DNA from: Halicephalobus mephisto
Taxonomy: Eukaryota; Nematoda; Chromadorea; Rhabditida; Panagrolaimidae
Direction of reading: 5' to 3'
Length of the DNA: 64,000 nt
Assembly: GCA_009193035.1 (NCBI GenBank)
Contig: SWDT01000095.1
Location: 124,001-188,000 of the forward strand
In this document: in pieces, positions 22,175 to 32,100 of the stretch
Position numbering within the stretch: position 1 is the stretch's first letter
Layout of the letters: each line of letters begins with the position of its first letter
Position numbers and translations under genes: made by a program
Notes under the pieces: model-generated
Database searches by the model: none
What the model was told of the DNA's origin: nothing
Seen by the model: only the letters and a program-made list of their open reading frames with translations

Positions 22175-23144
22175 TTTTAATTTCGATGATTTCCTTTCTT
22201 CGATATTAAAAACACAGTCCACGTTTTAACTATTGATTATTAGGGTTATAAAAATTGCTTTAACTATTGATTATTAGGGTTGTAAAAATTGCTGTTTTCG
22301 AAGTTATCAGAGTCCTTGTAAATGCGAGTTGCGAAAATACATAAAGACGAAACTCATTAAAACGGAACTCGGAAATCAGAAGATAGTACAAGTTTAGAAA
22401 ATGAAAAAAAAAATCACATTTACGAAAATAAAGTGTGAAATCTTCAGAGATAAAAATTTCGAAATTAATAAAAATAAAAATTTAATTTAGTAAAAGTTAA
22501 AAAAGTTTTAATGTCGAAATCTATAAATTAATCAACATCAAAATCAAAGTTCAATTTTCGTCCAACAACTAAGCAGATCCATCTGTCTGAATATTCCAAG
22601 CAAACTGCGAATTTTATTTTTATTTCGAAATTTTTATAAACATAAATTAAAAATTCCAATTGATCTATTTAAAGCACAGTACAAATTTTATTTTTATTTC
22701 GAAATTTTTATAAACATGAATAAAAAATTCCAATCGATCTATTTAAAGCACGGTACAAATTTTATTTTAATTTCGAAATTTTTATAAACGTAAATATAAG
22801 AATATTAATCAACCTATATGAATGTTGCAAATAAATTATAAATTTTATTTTAATTTCGAAATTTTTATAAACATAAATTAAAAATTCCAATCGATCTGTT
22901 TAAAGTACAGTACAAATTTTATTTTAATTTCGTAATCTTAACTGATTTTCAAAAAAGCTTAAAATTGAATTTTCATAATTTCAAAAAATTCAAACTTTTG
23001 CGAAAATTTTCCAGGTTGGAATTTTCAGAACTTATTTGAATTTAATTACTTGGTAATTTTAATTTTCTATGATAGACATTTTCTGATTTCATAATCAACA
23101 TTTTTAAGATCTGTCTTATCCAGAAGATGAGACACAATAAGATG
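22175..23144. repeat. Intergenic region with ~80-bp satellite, four copies
   Basis: From about 22600 to 22935, a unit containing ATTTCGAAATTTTTATAAAC, then AATTCCAATCGATCTATTTA, repeats about four times. It is related to the satellites at 45.8 and 49.9 kb. A 39-bp direct repeat TAACTATTGATTATTAGGGT also sits at 22230-22290, upstream of the lectin start. Confidence 0.75.
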
Positions 23145-23340
23145 GAACAACCTTGATCATATAAGCACAACACCCAGGGAACACTGGTGTGATGTGTTCC
23201 CTTTTACACTCTTCAGTGAGGAGCACTGATTAGCCTCAGGTGCTCTGAATACTTCCGACCGTGGAGACTACCCGTCCACAACGAGAACTCCGTGCTATCT
23301 AGGTAGAGTTGGGAAACTTTAGGCTGGAGTTGAATGGGGT
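23145..23340. ncRNA. Candidate structured RNA or UTR: three strong hairpins
   Basis: This is a GC-richer island in AT-rich DNA. Perfect or near-perfect stems: 23177-23201 (GGGAACAC/GTGTTCCC), 23221-23245 (GAGCAC/GTGCTC) and 23261-23279 (GTGGA/TCCAC). It sits ~200 bp from a tRNA gene. On the minus strand a 36-codon frame with a signal-peptide-like start (MTQFLKVILISVLLAF) ends at 23319, so the hairpins could instead be the 3'UTR of a tiny secreted-peptide gene. It matches no small RNA that I can recall. Confidence 0.3.
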
Positions 23341-23525
23341 ACAAAGCCTCGGGGTGGGTTATCGGACATTAGGGTGTTCACGAATGCTAACAAAACTGAT
23401 ATCAAAATAACTTTTAAGAATTGGGTCATTTGTTCCTTTTCGAATTTGAAAATTGAATAACTTCGATAAATAGGCAAAGAAGTAGTAATTTTTAAAAATT
23501 TACGGGGAAATTCAAAAAGATTTCC

Positions 23526-23644
23526 TGGTGGAAGTGGGATTCGAACCCACGCCCTCATACGAGGACCAGAATGCCCAGCCGGTTCATCGAACCTAAGAGT
23601 GTCACTCTTGAGTCTGGCGCCTTAGACCACTCGGCCATCCCACC
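23526..23644 (-). tRNA. tRNA-Leu(CAA) with intron
   Basis: The minus strand reads GGTGGGATGGCCGAGTGGTC...GTGGGTTCGAATCCCACTTC CACCA. The acceptor stem is GGTGGGA/TTCCACC, the D arm contains GGCCGAGTGGTCTAAGGC, and the T arm is GTGGGTTCGAATCCCAC. There is a long variable arm (GTCCTCGTATGAGGGC), as expected for type II tRNA-Leu. The anticodon CAA is at 23610-23608, in CCAGACTCAAG. An inferred 35-nt intron (23606-23572) follows the base 3' of the anticodon. Intron-containing tRNA-Leu(CAA) is common in eukaryotes. The discriminator base is A. Confidence 0.93.
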
Positions 23645-24348
23645 ATGGGGACACAACGCCAGAGTTACATTGACTTTGTCTCTCTTTCCGTGACAAACAA
23701 ACTTGTTTTTAAAAAATTGTTCGTTTTCATATAAAAATTCAAAAACTAATTTCTGGAAAATAATATATATTGGATTTAAAATTAACTGTAGACTTGAATA
23801 AAATAATGAAAAAAATATGAATTTTTGGGAGGAAAGTACCCGCAGAGACCGACAATCAACTTCAAAAATAAAAAAATTTCAAAACTGGCTAGACATCCGA
23901 AATGACCGAATAATTCCCGTCTTGTTGACAAATAATGAAATATATGCAAATTTATGTACAGTATCTTCTGTATTTTTAAAATCATAAAAGTTTTGAAATA
24001 TAAAAATTAAAAAAATTAAAATTAATAAAAAATTTTAAAAATAAAGTAAATTTTAAATTTTAAAAAGAAAATTCATAAACATCAGTAGATAAAGCTATTT
24101 TTTAGGCAAATTGAAAAAAATTAGATTTTAAAAATTGTTTTTTTTTTTAATTTTTGCTAAAATCTGCAGTAATCAAGCATTACAGAAAGTGCTGAATTCA
24201 TTACCTTAGATCTTGTGAAATTACTTGCATAATGAGATCAGAATTATAAAGTTCCATTTTCGTGATATTTTTACTGAAAAATAGGATTTTTTATGTCATC
24301 TGGTTCCTCATCCGGCATTCGACTGGTTTTGGTTTCCTGTGAGGGAGA
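23645..24348. other. AT-rich intergenic region
   Basis: I see no gene. Short ORFs here have low-complexity composition. Confidence 0.5.
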
Positions 24349-24360
24349 ATTGGCGGGAAA
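24349..24360 (+). promoter_or_regulatory. E2F-like site ATTGGCGGGAAA
   Basis: It matches the E2F/DP consensus (TTTSGCGSGAAA) except at one flank base. It lies ~72 bp before the ATG of the GC-rich coiled-coil gene in otherwise AT-rich sequence. This suggests cell-cycle control. One motif match is modest evidence. Confidence 0.45.
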
Positions 24361-24431
24361 GTTGTTTTTCGAAGGAGTACTTTGAGTGGAAATTGTTTTA
24401 TTTTTGTTGGTTGTTTTCAGTGTTGTGAGTG

Positions 24432-27104
24432 ATGGAGAATTTCTCGATAATGTAAGTCCATGTTTGCAACTGCAATTGCACGAGTTGTGACCGGTTTTCA
24501 GCGACGACCCGGACTCTTCGGTCTACGGAACTTCGAGACTGTCCGCCCTCGAGCCTCGTGAGTGTTTATATGGAGTTTAGGTGATCAGTGTGCTTCAGTG
24601 AGACAAGTCGTCGACGAAGCCGACCTGGCCGCAGCTAGACGAGACGACCTGGAGACCGAGAACCTGATCCTGAGGAGGAACATGCCGAGACTGAGGGACC
24701 TGCAGGGGAAGGACATCACCAACGAGATCGTCCTCTTGGAGGAGAACCTCAGGGCCAAGGAGGACAGACTCCTGGTCCTCCAGGGGCTGCTGGACGAGGG
24801 AGCCGCAAAAGACCTGTGGCTACAAGGAGACGGAGCGGAGGCTGCTGGAGAGGCACCAGGAGCAGATGCGGGAGTTCACCGACAAGTACGAGCAACTCAG
24901 ACGAACCGTGGGTTTCTAGTCTTCCAGCCGCCCTAACAGTCGTCCTAGGTCGAGGAAGAGGACCCCGTGAGTGCAGTGCGGGAGACGGCTGACAAGCTGG
25001 TCGAGGAGAGCCTCAGGGCCAGGGCCGTCGAGCTGGAGGCCCGGGTGGCGAGTGACGAGGAGGTCGTCGTCTCCCTGCGTCAGGAGAACCAGGAGCTGCG
25101 AGAGGCTGTGGAGGACCTGCATCAGAAGCTGGAGCAGGCCGAGCAGGGGAGAGCGGCCCTGGGGTACGAGTACCAGGAGGCCGTGCGGCAGCTGCAGGAG
25201 AAGGAGCAGCAGTTCAGAGCCCAGAACAAGGTCATCAACGGTCTCAGGAAGCTCCTGCCCGTGAGTTTCGCTTCCGTCTGTCTGGTTTCACTTGTGTTTT
25301 TAGCCGGGACTGGACGAGAAGGGCGTCGACTGGAGGAATATCGACTTTGAGTCCAGAAGGTTCTGCGTCAAGAAGCTCCTCGCCGCAGTCAACGTCCTGG
25401 ATCCCCGCTGGGAGGAGAATCGGGAGTTGAAGCACCAACTGGAGCTGTTCGTGGACTCGGCCAGAGGAGGGGACGAGGAAGAGCAGACGATGAGTCAGGT
25501 AGTGGACGAGCTGAGTCGGGAACGGGAGCAGCTGGGACAAGAGCTGATGACTGTGGACGACCGCCAGAGCCTGGACCAGTACTTCGGCGACGTGTCCCCC
25601 ATACCCTCCACGGGAAACGCCGACGAGTCGGTCAGGGAGCTTCTGAATCAGACCACGCCTCTGGTGGAGTCCGTGGACTGGCTGAGGAGGAGGTTCACCG
25701 TCATGTTCACGGTCCTCAAGGGCATCCCCGAGTTCCTCGACAAGCTGCTGGAGGAGCTGGACGTTGACGACCCCAGAATCGCTGCCCTCATCGAGAAGAT
25801 AAACGTCCTCAAGGTGGACTTCGGCACCAGTCTCACGGAGATGTCCGAGAACCTCCAGACCGTGGACGCCCTGGCAGCAGATCTGAACGAATCCATAGCG
25901 GCTCTGGACAAGAGTCTGCCCAACCCGGCTCTGGAGCCGGACAGGAACACTCTCCTCGACGAGATCCAGGCCCTGAGGGCGAACATGAAGAAGGAGATCG
26001 CGGCCAAGGACGAGACCCGGGTAGAGAAGGACCGGCAGATTTCCCAGCTCCACGACGAATTGGACGCTCTCCGGAGACACATCGAGGCGGAGGAGCGGGG
26101 GAGACAGACCCTGGAGGAGCAGCTGCAGGACAAGGACGAGGCGATCAGGACGCTGGAGACCCGGATCGTCGCCGCCAACGAGGCCCTTCTGGAGACCAGG
26201 AAGGCCGTCGACGAGCAGGAGACCTTGAGGGAGTACGTGAGGAGGTGCGAGGGCCAGTTGGAGCTGCTGCTGGAGGAGGTTGGTTCCCGAGTGAGTGCTG
26301 AGTTAACCGGAGTTTCAGAAGACGGACTGGCTCGAGGCGGTGCAGGCACGGGACGAGCGGCTGGCGGAGTACGAGGAGCAGGCGAAGGAGTTGCAGGAAC
26401 GGGAGGAACTGATCTCGGATCTGGCCAAGAACCTCGAACGACTCGAGTCCAGAGGGGTGAGGGTGGAGACGGTGAACTCCCAGAGGTGCCAGGCGGACTC
26501 GAACTACGACAAGATCAGGAGGATCGCCGAGCAGCTGCAAAACGACAGGGACCAGTACGCCAACTACCTGGCCAGACTGAACCGGGCCCTCACGACGGGG
26601 GATGTGGAGAACTTGCTGAAGCCCGAGGTCATCGACGAGCAGGCCCACGCCGTGTTCGTGGAGCTGCTGAGAGGGACCGACCCCCAGGTGATGGAGAAGC
26701 TGTCGAAGGCCCACACGGCTCTGAGGACGAAGATGGAGGCCGTGAACAGCGCCAGGTGAGTCGTGTTTGGCTGACTGGACATGAGTGTTTCCAGGTCCGA
26801 CGACCGGTCGACGTGCAGCGACGTGTCCGACGCCGTCGCCTCGACGCTGGACGAGATCATCAGGAGCTTCGTCGAGTGCAGGGAGGTGGCGAACCACGTT
26901 GTCCAGCTGTTGAAGCTGAAGACGGTGGACGCGGACTCGACGAAGGTGAGCTACGGAGCCCTGCTGGACAAGATGAGGGAGCTGAGGAACAAACTGCACC
27001 TGTCCATCAAGGCCCTCCAGACGAGGAGGGAGAGAGTCGCCAGTCGGGCAGGAACCATGGTGGTGGATGAGTTGACGAAGATCCACAATGTCTCAAGGAC
27101 GTAG
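24432..27104 (+). CDS. GC-rich gene for ~805-aa coiled-coil protein, with one apparent frameshift
   Basis: Exons 24432..24451, 24502..24557, 24599..24907, 24949..25260, 25304..26278, 26319..26755 and 26795..27104 join in phase if one base is ignored near the A-run at 24807-24810. Before that run the frame reads EENLRAKEDRLLVLQGLLDE. After it, the coiled-coil frame (ERRLLERHQEQMREFTDKYE) is shifted by one, and it is this frame that fits the next exon. Nearly all of the protein is predicted amphipathic helix (QENQELREAVEDLHQKLEQA; ARDERLAEYEEQAKELQERE). No motor, membrane or enzymatic motif is seen. Introns are 39-50 nt. Third positions are overwhelmingly G/C (CTG, GTG, GAG, AAG, AGG), unlike any neighbour. 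An E2F-like site precedes it. I do not recognise the family; a centrosome, kinetochore or cytoskeletal role is only a guess. Confidence 0.8.
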
Positions 27105-28172
27105 AAGGAACCAAGAGGGTCAAAAACAAGGACCAGTTGAGAGAAGCTGCACGCAAGTACAAAACTTAAAGTAACCTCAGTGGTTTTAGTCATCTTAATT
27201 CAACCACTACGTATCTTTGGAATGAAGTTTGAATACCCTGGAATTAAATTCAATAATCATACAGTTGCAAAAAGTGAATTTGAACTTTTTTATGGAATTT
27301 TTTCAACATGAATTTCTGAGAATTTAAAAAACAGAACAATATACGTAATCATTTTTATTTTCATAAGAGTTATTTCGTAATGAATCTCATGGAAATTAAA
27401 AAATTTTTTACAAAATTGTCTCAAAGCGAATTTCTAAAAACGTTTAAAAGGAAAACAGTACATGTAGTAATTTTTTTTTCTGTAGGAGTTATTTCTAGAG
27501 TTATCTATTTGAACCGATTTCTAATTGATTCGATTTAAAACTCAATGGATTTGAGTCAAACTAATTCAACTCGGAAATTTCGAAAACTCGACAGTTCTGG
27601 TGATTTCGTAATCTTATGCAATTTTGCAGTCAATTATGTAGTGAAAAATCAGAAATAATTTTGTTATAAAGCTATCCCAATATAAATTTTCAGAGACTTT
27701 TAGAAATTAAAGTAAGCTTGTAATTTTAGTTTCTGATAAGTTATTCAAAGAAAATCAGTTACGAAATCGCGCAAGATTACGAAATATGTTTCACGTAGAT
27801 CTGTACATCTCCGGATTAAGGTATTGTTTGGATCTCGACGAGAACCTTGTGTAATTTATGAATTACAAAAATATGATAATAAGAAAAAAGCAAGGAACAA
27901 CTAGAAAAACAATTCCATATATGAAAAACAGTTGACTCAAACATTCGTGTCAGGATCACGGTTGTTTATTCAAAGGGCAATTTGGGCGCACCTGTACACC
28001 CATGAACAGGTATGTGAGATGCAAAATCCCCTATCCATCCTCGAAGGTTAATAGTCATAAAAGAAAATATTTATAAATAAAAACGTTACAGTTAACACCA
28101 CAGTAATCCGTCGAAAACTAGTTACTTTGTTTTTAGAAGTCCCAATTACTGTAATTTCGTATTATTTCGAAA
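27105..28172. other. Intergenic region with diverged dispersed repeat
   Basis: From about 27290 to 27750, two or three diverged copies of a block with GAATTTCTGAGAATTTAAAA and GTTATTTCGTAAT occur. The same block recurs at about 29815-30040. No gene is seen. Confidence 0.5.
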
Positions 28173-29756
28173 TTATTTTTTCCCTTGATTGTAAATACTG
28201 GGGATCTGGCAGACGTAACTTTGAGCTACAGTATCACAAGAAACAACGTCCCAGGCGTTTGATGCAGGAATGAGTCTGGCGCATCCAGAAGTGCTGTTCG
28301 CGAAGGCGATTGTGTTGTTGATGAAATTCAAGTAATCCGAAGTACTTCCATCACTCCAAGTCCACGATCCTCCAGATTCCTTCGTGAATCCTAAGGCGAT
28401 TCCAGTGCCGTCAGGGTTGTTGAAATTAGAACTAAGACCTAAAAATAGAAAAATTTAAAGAAATTTCGAAAGTATTAAAGAATAATCTATTTTGTCTATT
28501 ATCAAAGTTGAAACTCAAAATTCGAGGTTGAAATTTGAATTTAAAAAAACATTTATAATTTTTAAATTAAAAAACTTATTTTTTCTAAATCGATAGTTGA
28601 AAATTAACTAAATTTTTCTAATTTAAACATAATTCATAAGTTATGTTTTAAAATGAAAAATTCTAATTTTGACTTTTAATTCTCATTTTCAACATTGAAT
28701 TTTTATTTTTAAGAAACATTTATAATTTTTAAATTTAAAAAATCTATTTTGTCTAAATTAATAGTTGAAAATTAACTTAATTTTTCTAATTCAAATGACT
28801 CATAAGTTGTTTTAAAATGAAAAATTCTAATTTTGACTTTTAATTTTGATTTTCAACTTTGATAATACACGGCAAAGTTTAATCATTAAAATGAAACTTG
28901 AAATGATTGTCTGTGATAAACTAACGACTTTTCGACAGATCTGTTAAGTTTAAAAATCGAAAATTAAAAAATTTTTTTAATTGATATCTGTTAGATGTTT
29001 AGTTTTTTGCAAGAACTTGCTTTTTATCATGGCCTGCTCGAGGATCCCGTGTACCGATGGCAGATGTCCTCCAGAAACCAATGTTGCACAAATAGTTTCG
29101 TAATTGGTTTTAAGCAAGTTTACGGTAGAATACGCCTTGTAGCAGTAGTTTCCGTCCCCCCAGAGTTGGTAGGATGGAATCGGACAAGGCGAAGGGGTGG
29201 TTGATCCCGGGGACGAAGATGTAGTAAGGGGTACTGTAGGGGAAGTATTTACCGGTTTGGGAGTTGTGGAATTGTTCTGGTTTACGGTAATTTTGCATAT
29301 GAAAGGTCTGTCTTTCGGTCTGATGCAGTTGTCCGTTGCCCAGAGTCCTTGATTTCTGTACTGTAACGTTCCACAAGAACTTCTGTTGGTCCAAGGTTCT
29401 CCTGGAGCCCAATTGGAGAAGACAGGAAGTTCATGACTTGTCCACGTAAAATTTGATCCGAAAAGGTTACTTATCCCGATCCAAAGAGAATCATAAGATT
29501 CGAACAATTCGTTCTGGATCAAGGCAATACTGGTGACGTCACTATTTTCCCAAGCATTCAAAATAGAAACCAAATGACCTCCCTGAACGCTTTGAACACA
29601 GAACCGCTCTGCAGTAGCAAAGTCGGTGGCGTAAGTAGAAAGATAGTAGCAGTTCCCAGCATCTGTCATAATCCCCTGGATATAGCCGTCGGGACATTGG
29701 GATTCAGCCAGAGGGAACACAAAAAAGAGAACGAAAAACGAAAATTGAAACTTCAT
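28173..29756 (-). CDS. Secreted protein with two C-type lectin-like domains (second gene)
   Basis: Minus-strand exons 29756..29021 and 28438..28173 (phase 1) give 333 aa. The signal peptide is MKFQFSFFVLFFVFPLAES. CTLD 1 (~residues 21-155) is canonical: GGHLVSILNAWEN, SLWIGISNL, NWAPGEPW, ATDNC and FICKI, with EPW in place of EPN. A Ser/Thr/Pro linker follows (TSPTVPLTTSSSPGSTTPS). CTLD 2 (~195-333) has GGHLPSVHGILEQAM, LGFTKESGGSWTWSDG, a late Cys and YVCQIPS. The only intron starts with GC (AAAA|GCAAGT); the nearby GT option gives a stop after one codon. Its intron holds a ~390-bp dispersed repeat also found in the acyltransferase gene. It is not a recent duplicate of the other lectin gene. 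Confidence 0.87.
28480..28880 (+). repeat. Dispersed ~390-bp repeat (two internal ~190-bp units), copy 1
   Basis: It contains ATAGTTGAAAATTAACTAAA, CATAAGTTATGTTTTAAAAT and AATTCTAATTTTGACTTTTA, each twice. A highly similar copy lies at about 40745-41130. Confidence 0.85.
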
Positions 29757-32100
29757 ATTCTGGATCTGAAAAAAATGAAAATCGTACTTTTACAAAAATC
29801 AAAAATAATTTCTCCGAAATAGTCTCGATGTGATTTTTTAGAATTTTCAGAAACTACAGTACTTTTTTTACATTTTAATTTTCTATAAGTTATTTCGTAA
29901 TCATTCATATTTAAAAAATTAAAAGTAATTTTCCCGAGACGAATTTCTGAAATTTCTTGGACATTACAGTAACCTACATGACAATTTCGGTTTTATGCTA
30001 TTTCGTAATCGATGTTTCGGGACTGTATTTTAACAGTTCTAGAAAATTCTAAATCACGTAAAATATAAAATTTTTGTTCATTTTCGAAGATTAATAATCA
30101 TTTATTAAAATATTTATAAATATTAAAAATATAATAACTCGTCAAATCCGGAATTATTTAAAAAATTATAAATTTCCTATGAAATTCGATTTTTTTAATA
30201 AGAATTAAATATCGTTAAATTTTCGAAATTTTAAATTGAAAAATCTCCAAAAGCACACAAAAAGTAGATCCATAGTATATACTGTAAGGATATAGTAAAA
30301 CGACTTTGATGTAGCAGATATATTGTGTTCAATGCATCGATACATCAATTTGAAACTGATGCATTTTATTTAATATATCTGATATAAAATACGATGTATC
30401 TGATACATTAGAATTAATTTAGTGTATTTTTTAGAATAAGACGGAACTGAAATGACATACAAAAAATGATATATAGTATATAAAGTATGGATATAATAAA
30501 ACAATTCTGGTGTATCAAATGCATTATATCCTATGCATTTACACACTAGATTGATATCAGTACATCGTATTCAATATATCAGATATAAAATACGATGTAT
30601 CTGATACATTAGAATTAATTTAATGTATTTTTTGTGGGGAATTTAATCCTAAAATTAACAATAAATTTTCAGACTTTTGCTCTGATGGAAAAACTACCCT
30701 AAATGCTCATCAAAATATAATCAAACATTATCATTCAAGGGAGTGGCTGACATATTAATTTAAGGAAACGGTAGATTCACAAAATCAGTACTTTGATTTA
30801 TGAACAATGGGTAGTCAGAATTCGAGGTCAAAATTTGGACTTTTATATTAAGATAACATTTATGGATTTTTCTATTTCAAAAAGTTGTTTCACCTAAATT
30901 GATAAAATTCGATATCTGAGTTGATTGAATTAAAACATGATCTGTAAATGGCATCTTAGGACGAAAAGTCCAAATTTCGAGAACTATGTCCTAATCCGAA
31001 AAATCCAGGTTTTAGAAATTACATCTTAAAACGAAAAATCTGAAATCAAAAAATCTTATTTCATCAAGAAAAGTCCAAATTTCGAAAATTATATCTTAAA
31101 ACAAAAAATTTGAATTTTAAAAGTCATCTCATCACGAAAAATCCAAATTTCGAAAATTATATCTTAAATCGAAAAATTTGAATTTTAAAAGTTATCTCAT
31201 CACGAAAAATCCAAATTTCGAAAATTATATTTTAAATCGAAAAATTTGAGTTCCAATTTCCAAATCTGATCATCAACTTTCATAAAACAAATTCAAATTT
31301 CAAATTTGTTTTTTCGTTCTAAAATGTCACTCACGAGTCACATCTAAATCCAGATATCGATATGCCAAGTTCGAGTTATTAAGGATAAAACAATTTCCAA
31401 AATAAAAATTTCGTGTTCTCTTAAAAAATTACAAATTGTAATTTCGAATTCCGATTGTCAACATAGATAAAACTAATCACAGAAGAAAGTTAATTACTTT
31501 GAGATTTTTTTCATTTTCCCAAGAATTCTAAACTGATAAAAAACCAAACAAAATTCCGTCCTTCCGTGCACTGGACAGAAGCTTAATCAATATGATAAAA
31601 AATCCAAAAACTCCAAAAAAATTTTACATTTTATTAAAATTAAATTTTTTAAAGAATTTATTTTAATCGTTTGAAAATTTACCGTATACCTATTCAAAAT
31701 CAATTTTCAATTTTTAATAAAAACTTAAAAAATCAAACAAAAAATTCAAATTTCGATTATTTCAAAAAATCATTGTTTTCTTTGCCCATTTTAATTACTT
31801 TAATAATCATTTTCGTAATTAATTAAAATTCTAACATTTACTACAACTCTTTAATTAATATCCTAAAAGCAATAAAAAACAAAAAAAAACTAAAATTTAT
31901 GAATTTTGAAGATTATCCCAATCCAAAAAGATCATTAAAAACAGATTATATATCTTTAATGCATCTTCCAAATTCATCAAATAGATACACAATCTATATA
32001 ACAACCCTAAGTTACTTCTCTTCCGAGATCACTGTCAATATGAAAGGCAATTCAAAATCCGTTGAAATTCTCTAGATATGTTTCCAATTTTCTGAGATTT
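29757..32100. other. Repeat-rich intergenic region
   Basis: It holds, in order: a copy of the 27.3-kb block (29815-30040); a TA-rich dispersed repeat in two ~290-bp-spaced copies (30250-30640) with TGATACATTAGAATTAATTT; and diverged tandem copies of AAAAATCCAAATTTCGAAAA (30960-31250), part of a family also at 0.55-1.0 kb and 40.55-40.74 kb. The last 500 bp are AT-rich. I see no gene. Confidence 0.6.
30250..30645. repeat. TA-rich dispersed repeat, two tandem copies
   Basis: Both copies contain ATACGATGTATCTGATACAT and TTAGAATTAATTTAGTGTAT-like sequence. Related sequence occurs at 52440-53010 and 57340-57660. Confidence 0.8.

Noticed and set aside
23319..23558. 79-codon minus ORF overlapping the tRNA-Leu 3' end
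   Set aside because: Its first part reads through the tRNA gene. Only the last 36 codons could be a tiny peptide, which I mention under the hairpin island.
25244..27193. Long minus-strand ORFs of 233-313 codons inside the GC-rich gene
   Set aside because: They are antisense shadows: GC-rich codons leave few stop codons on the other strand. The plus frame has splice sites and coiled-coil heptads.
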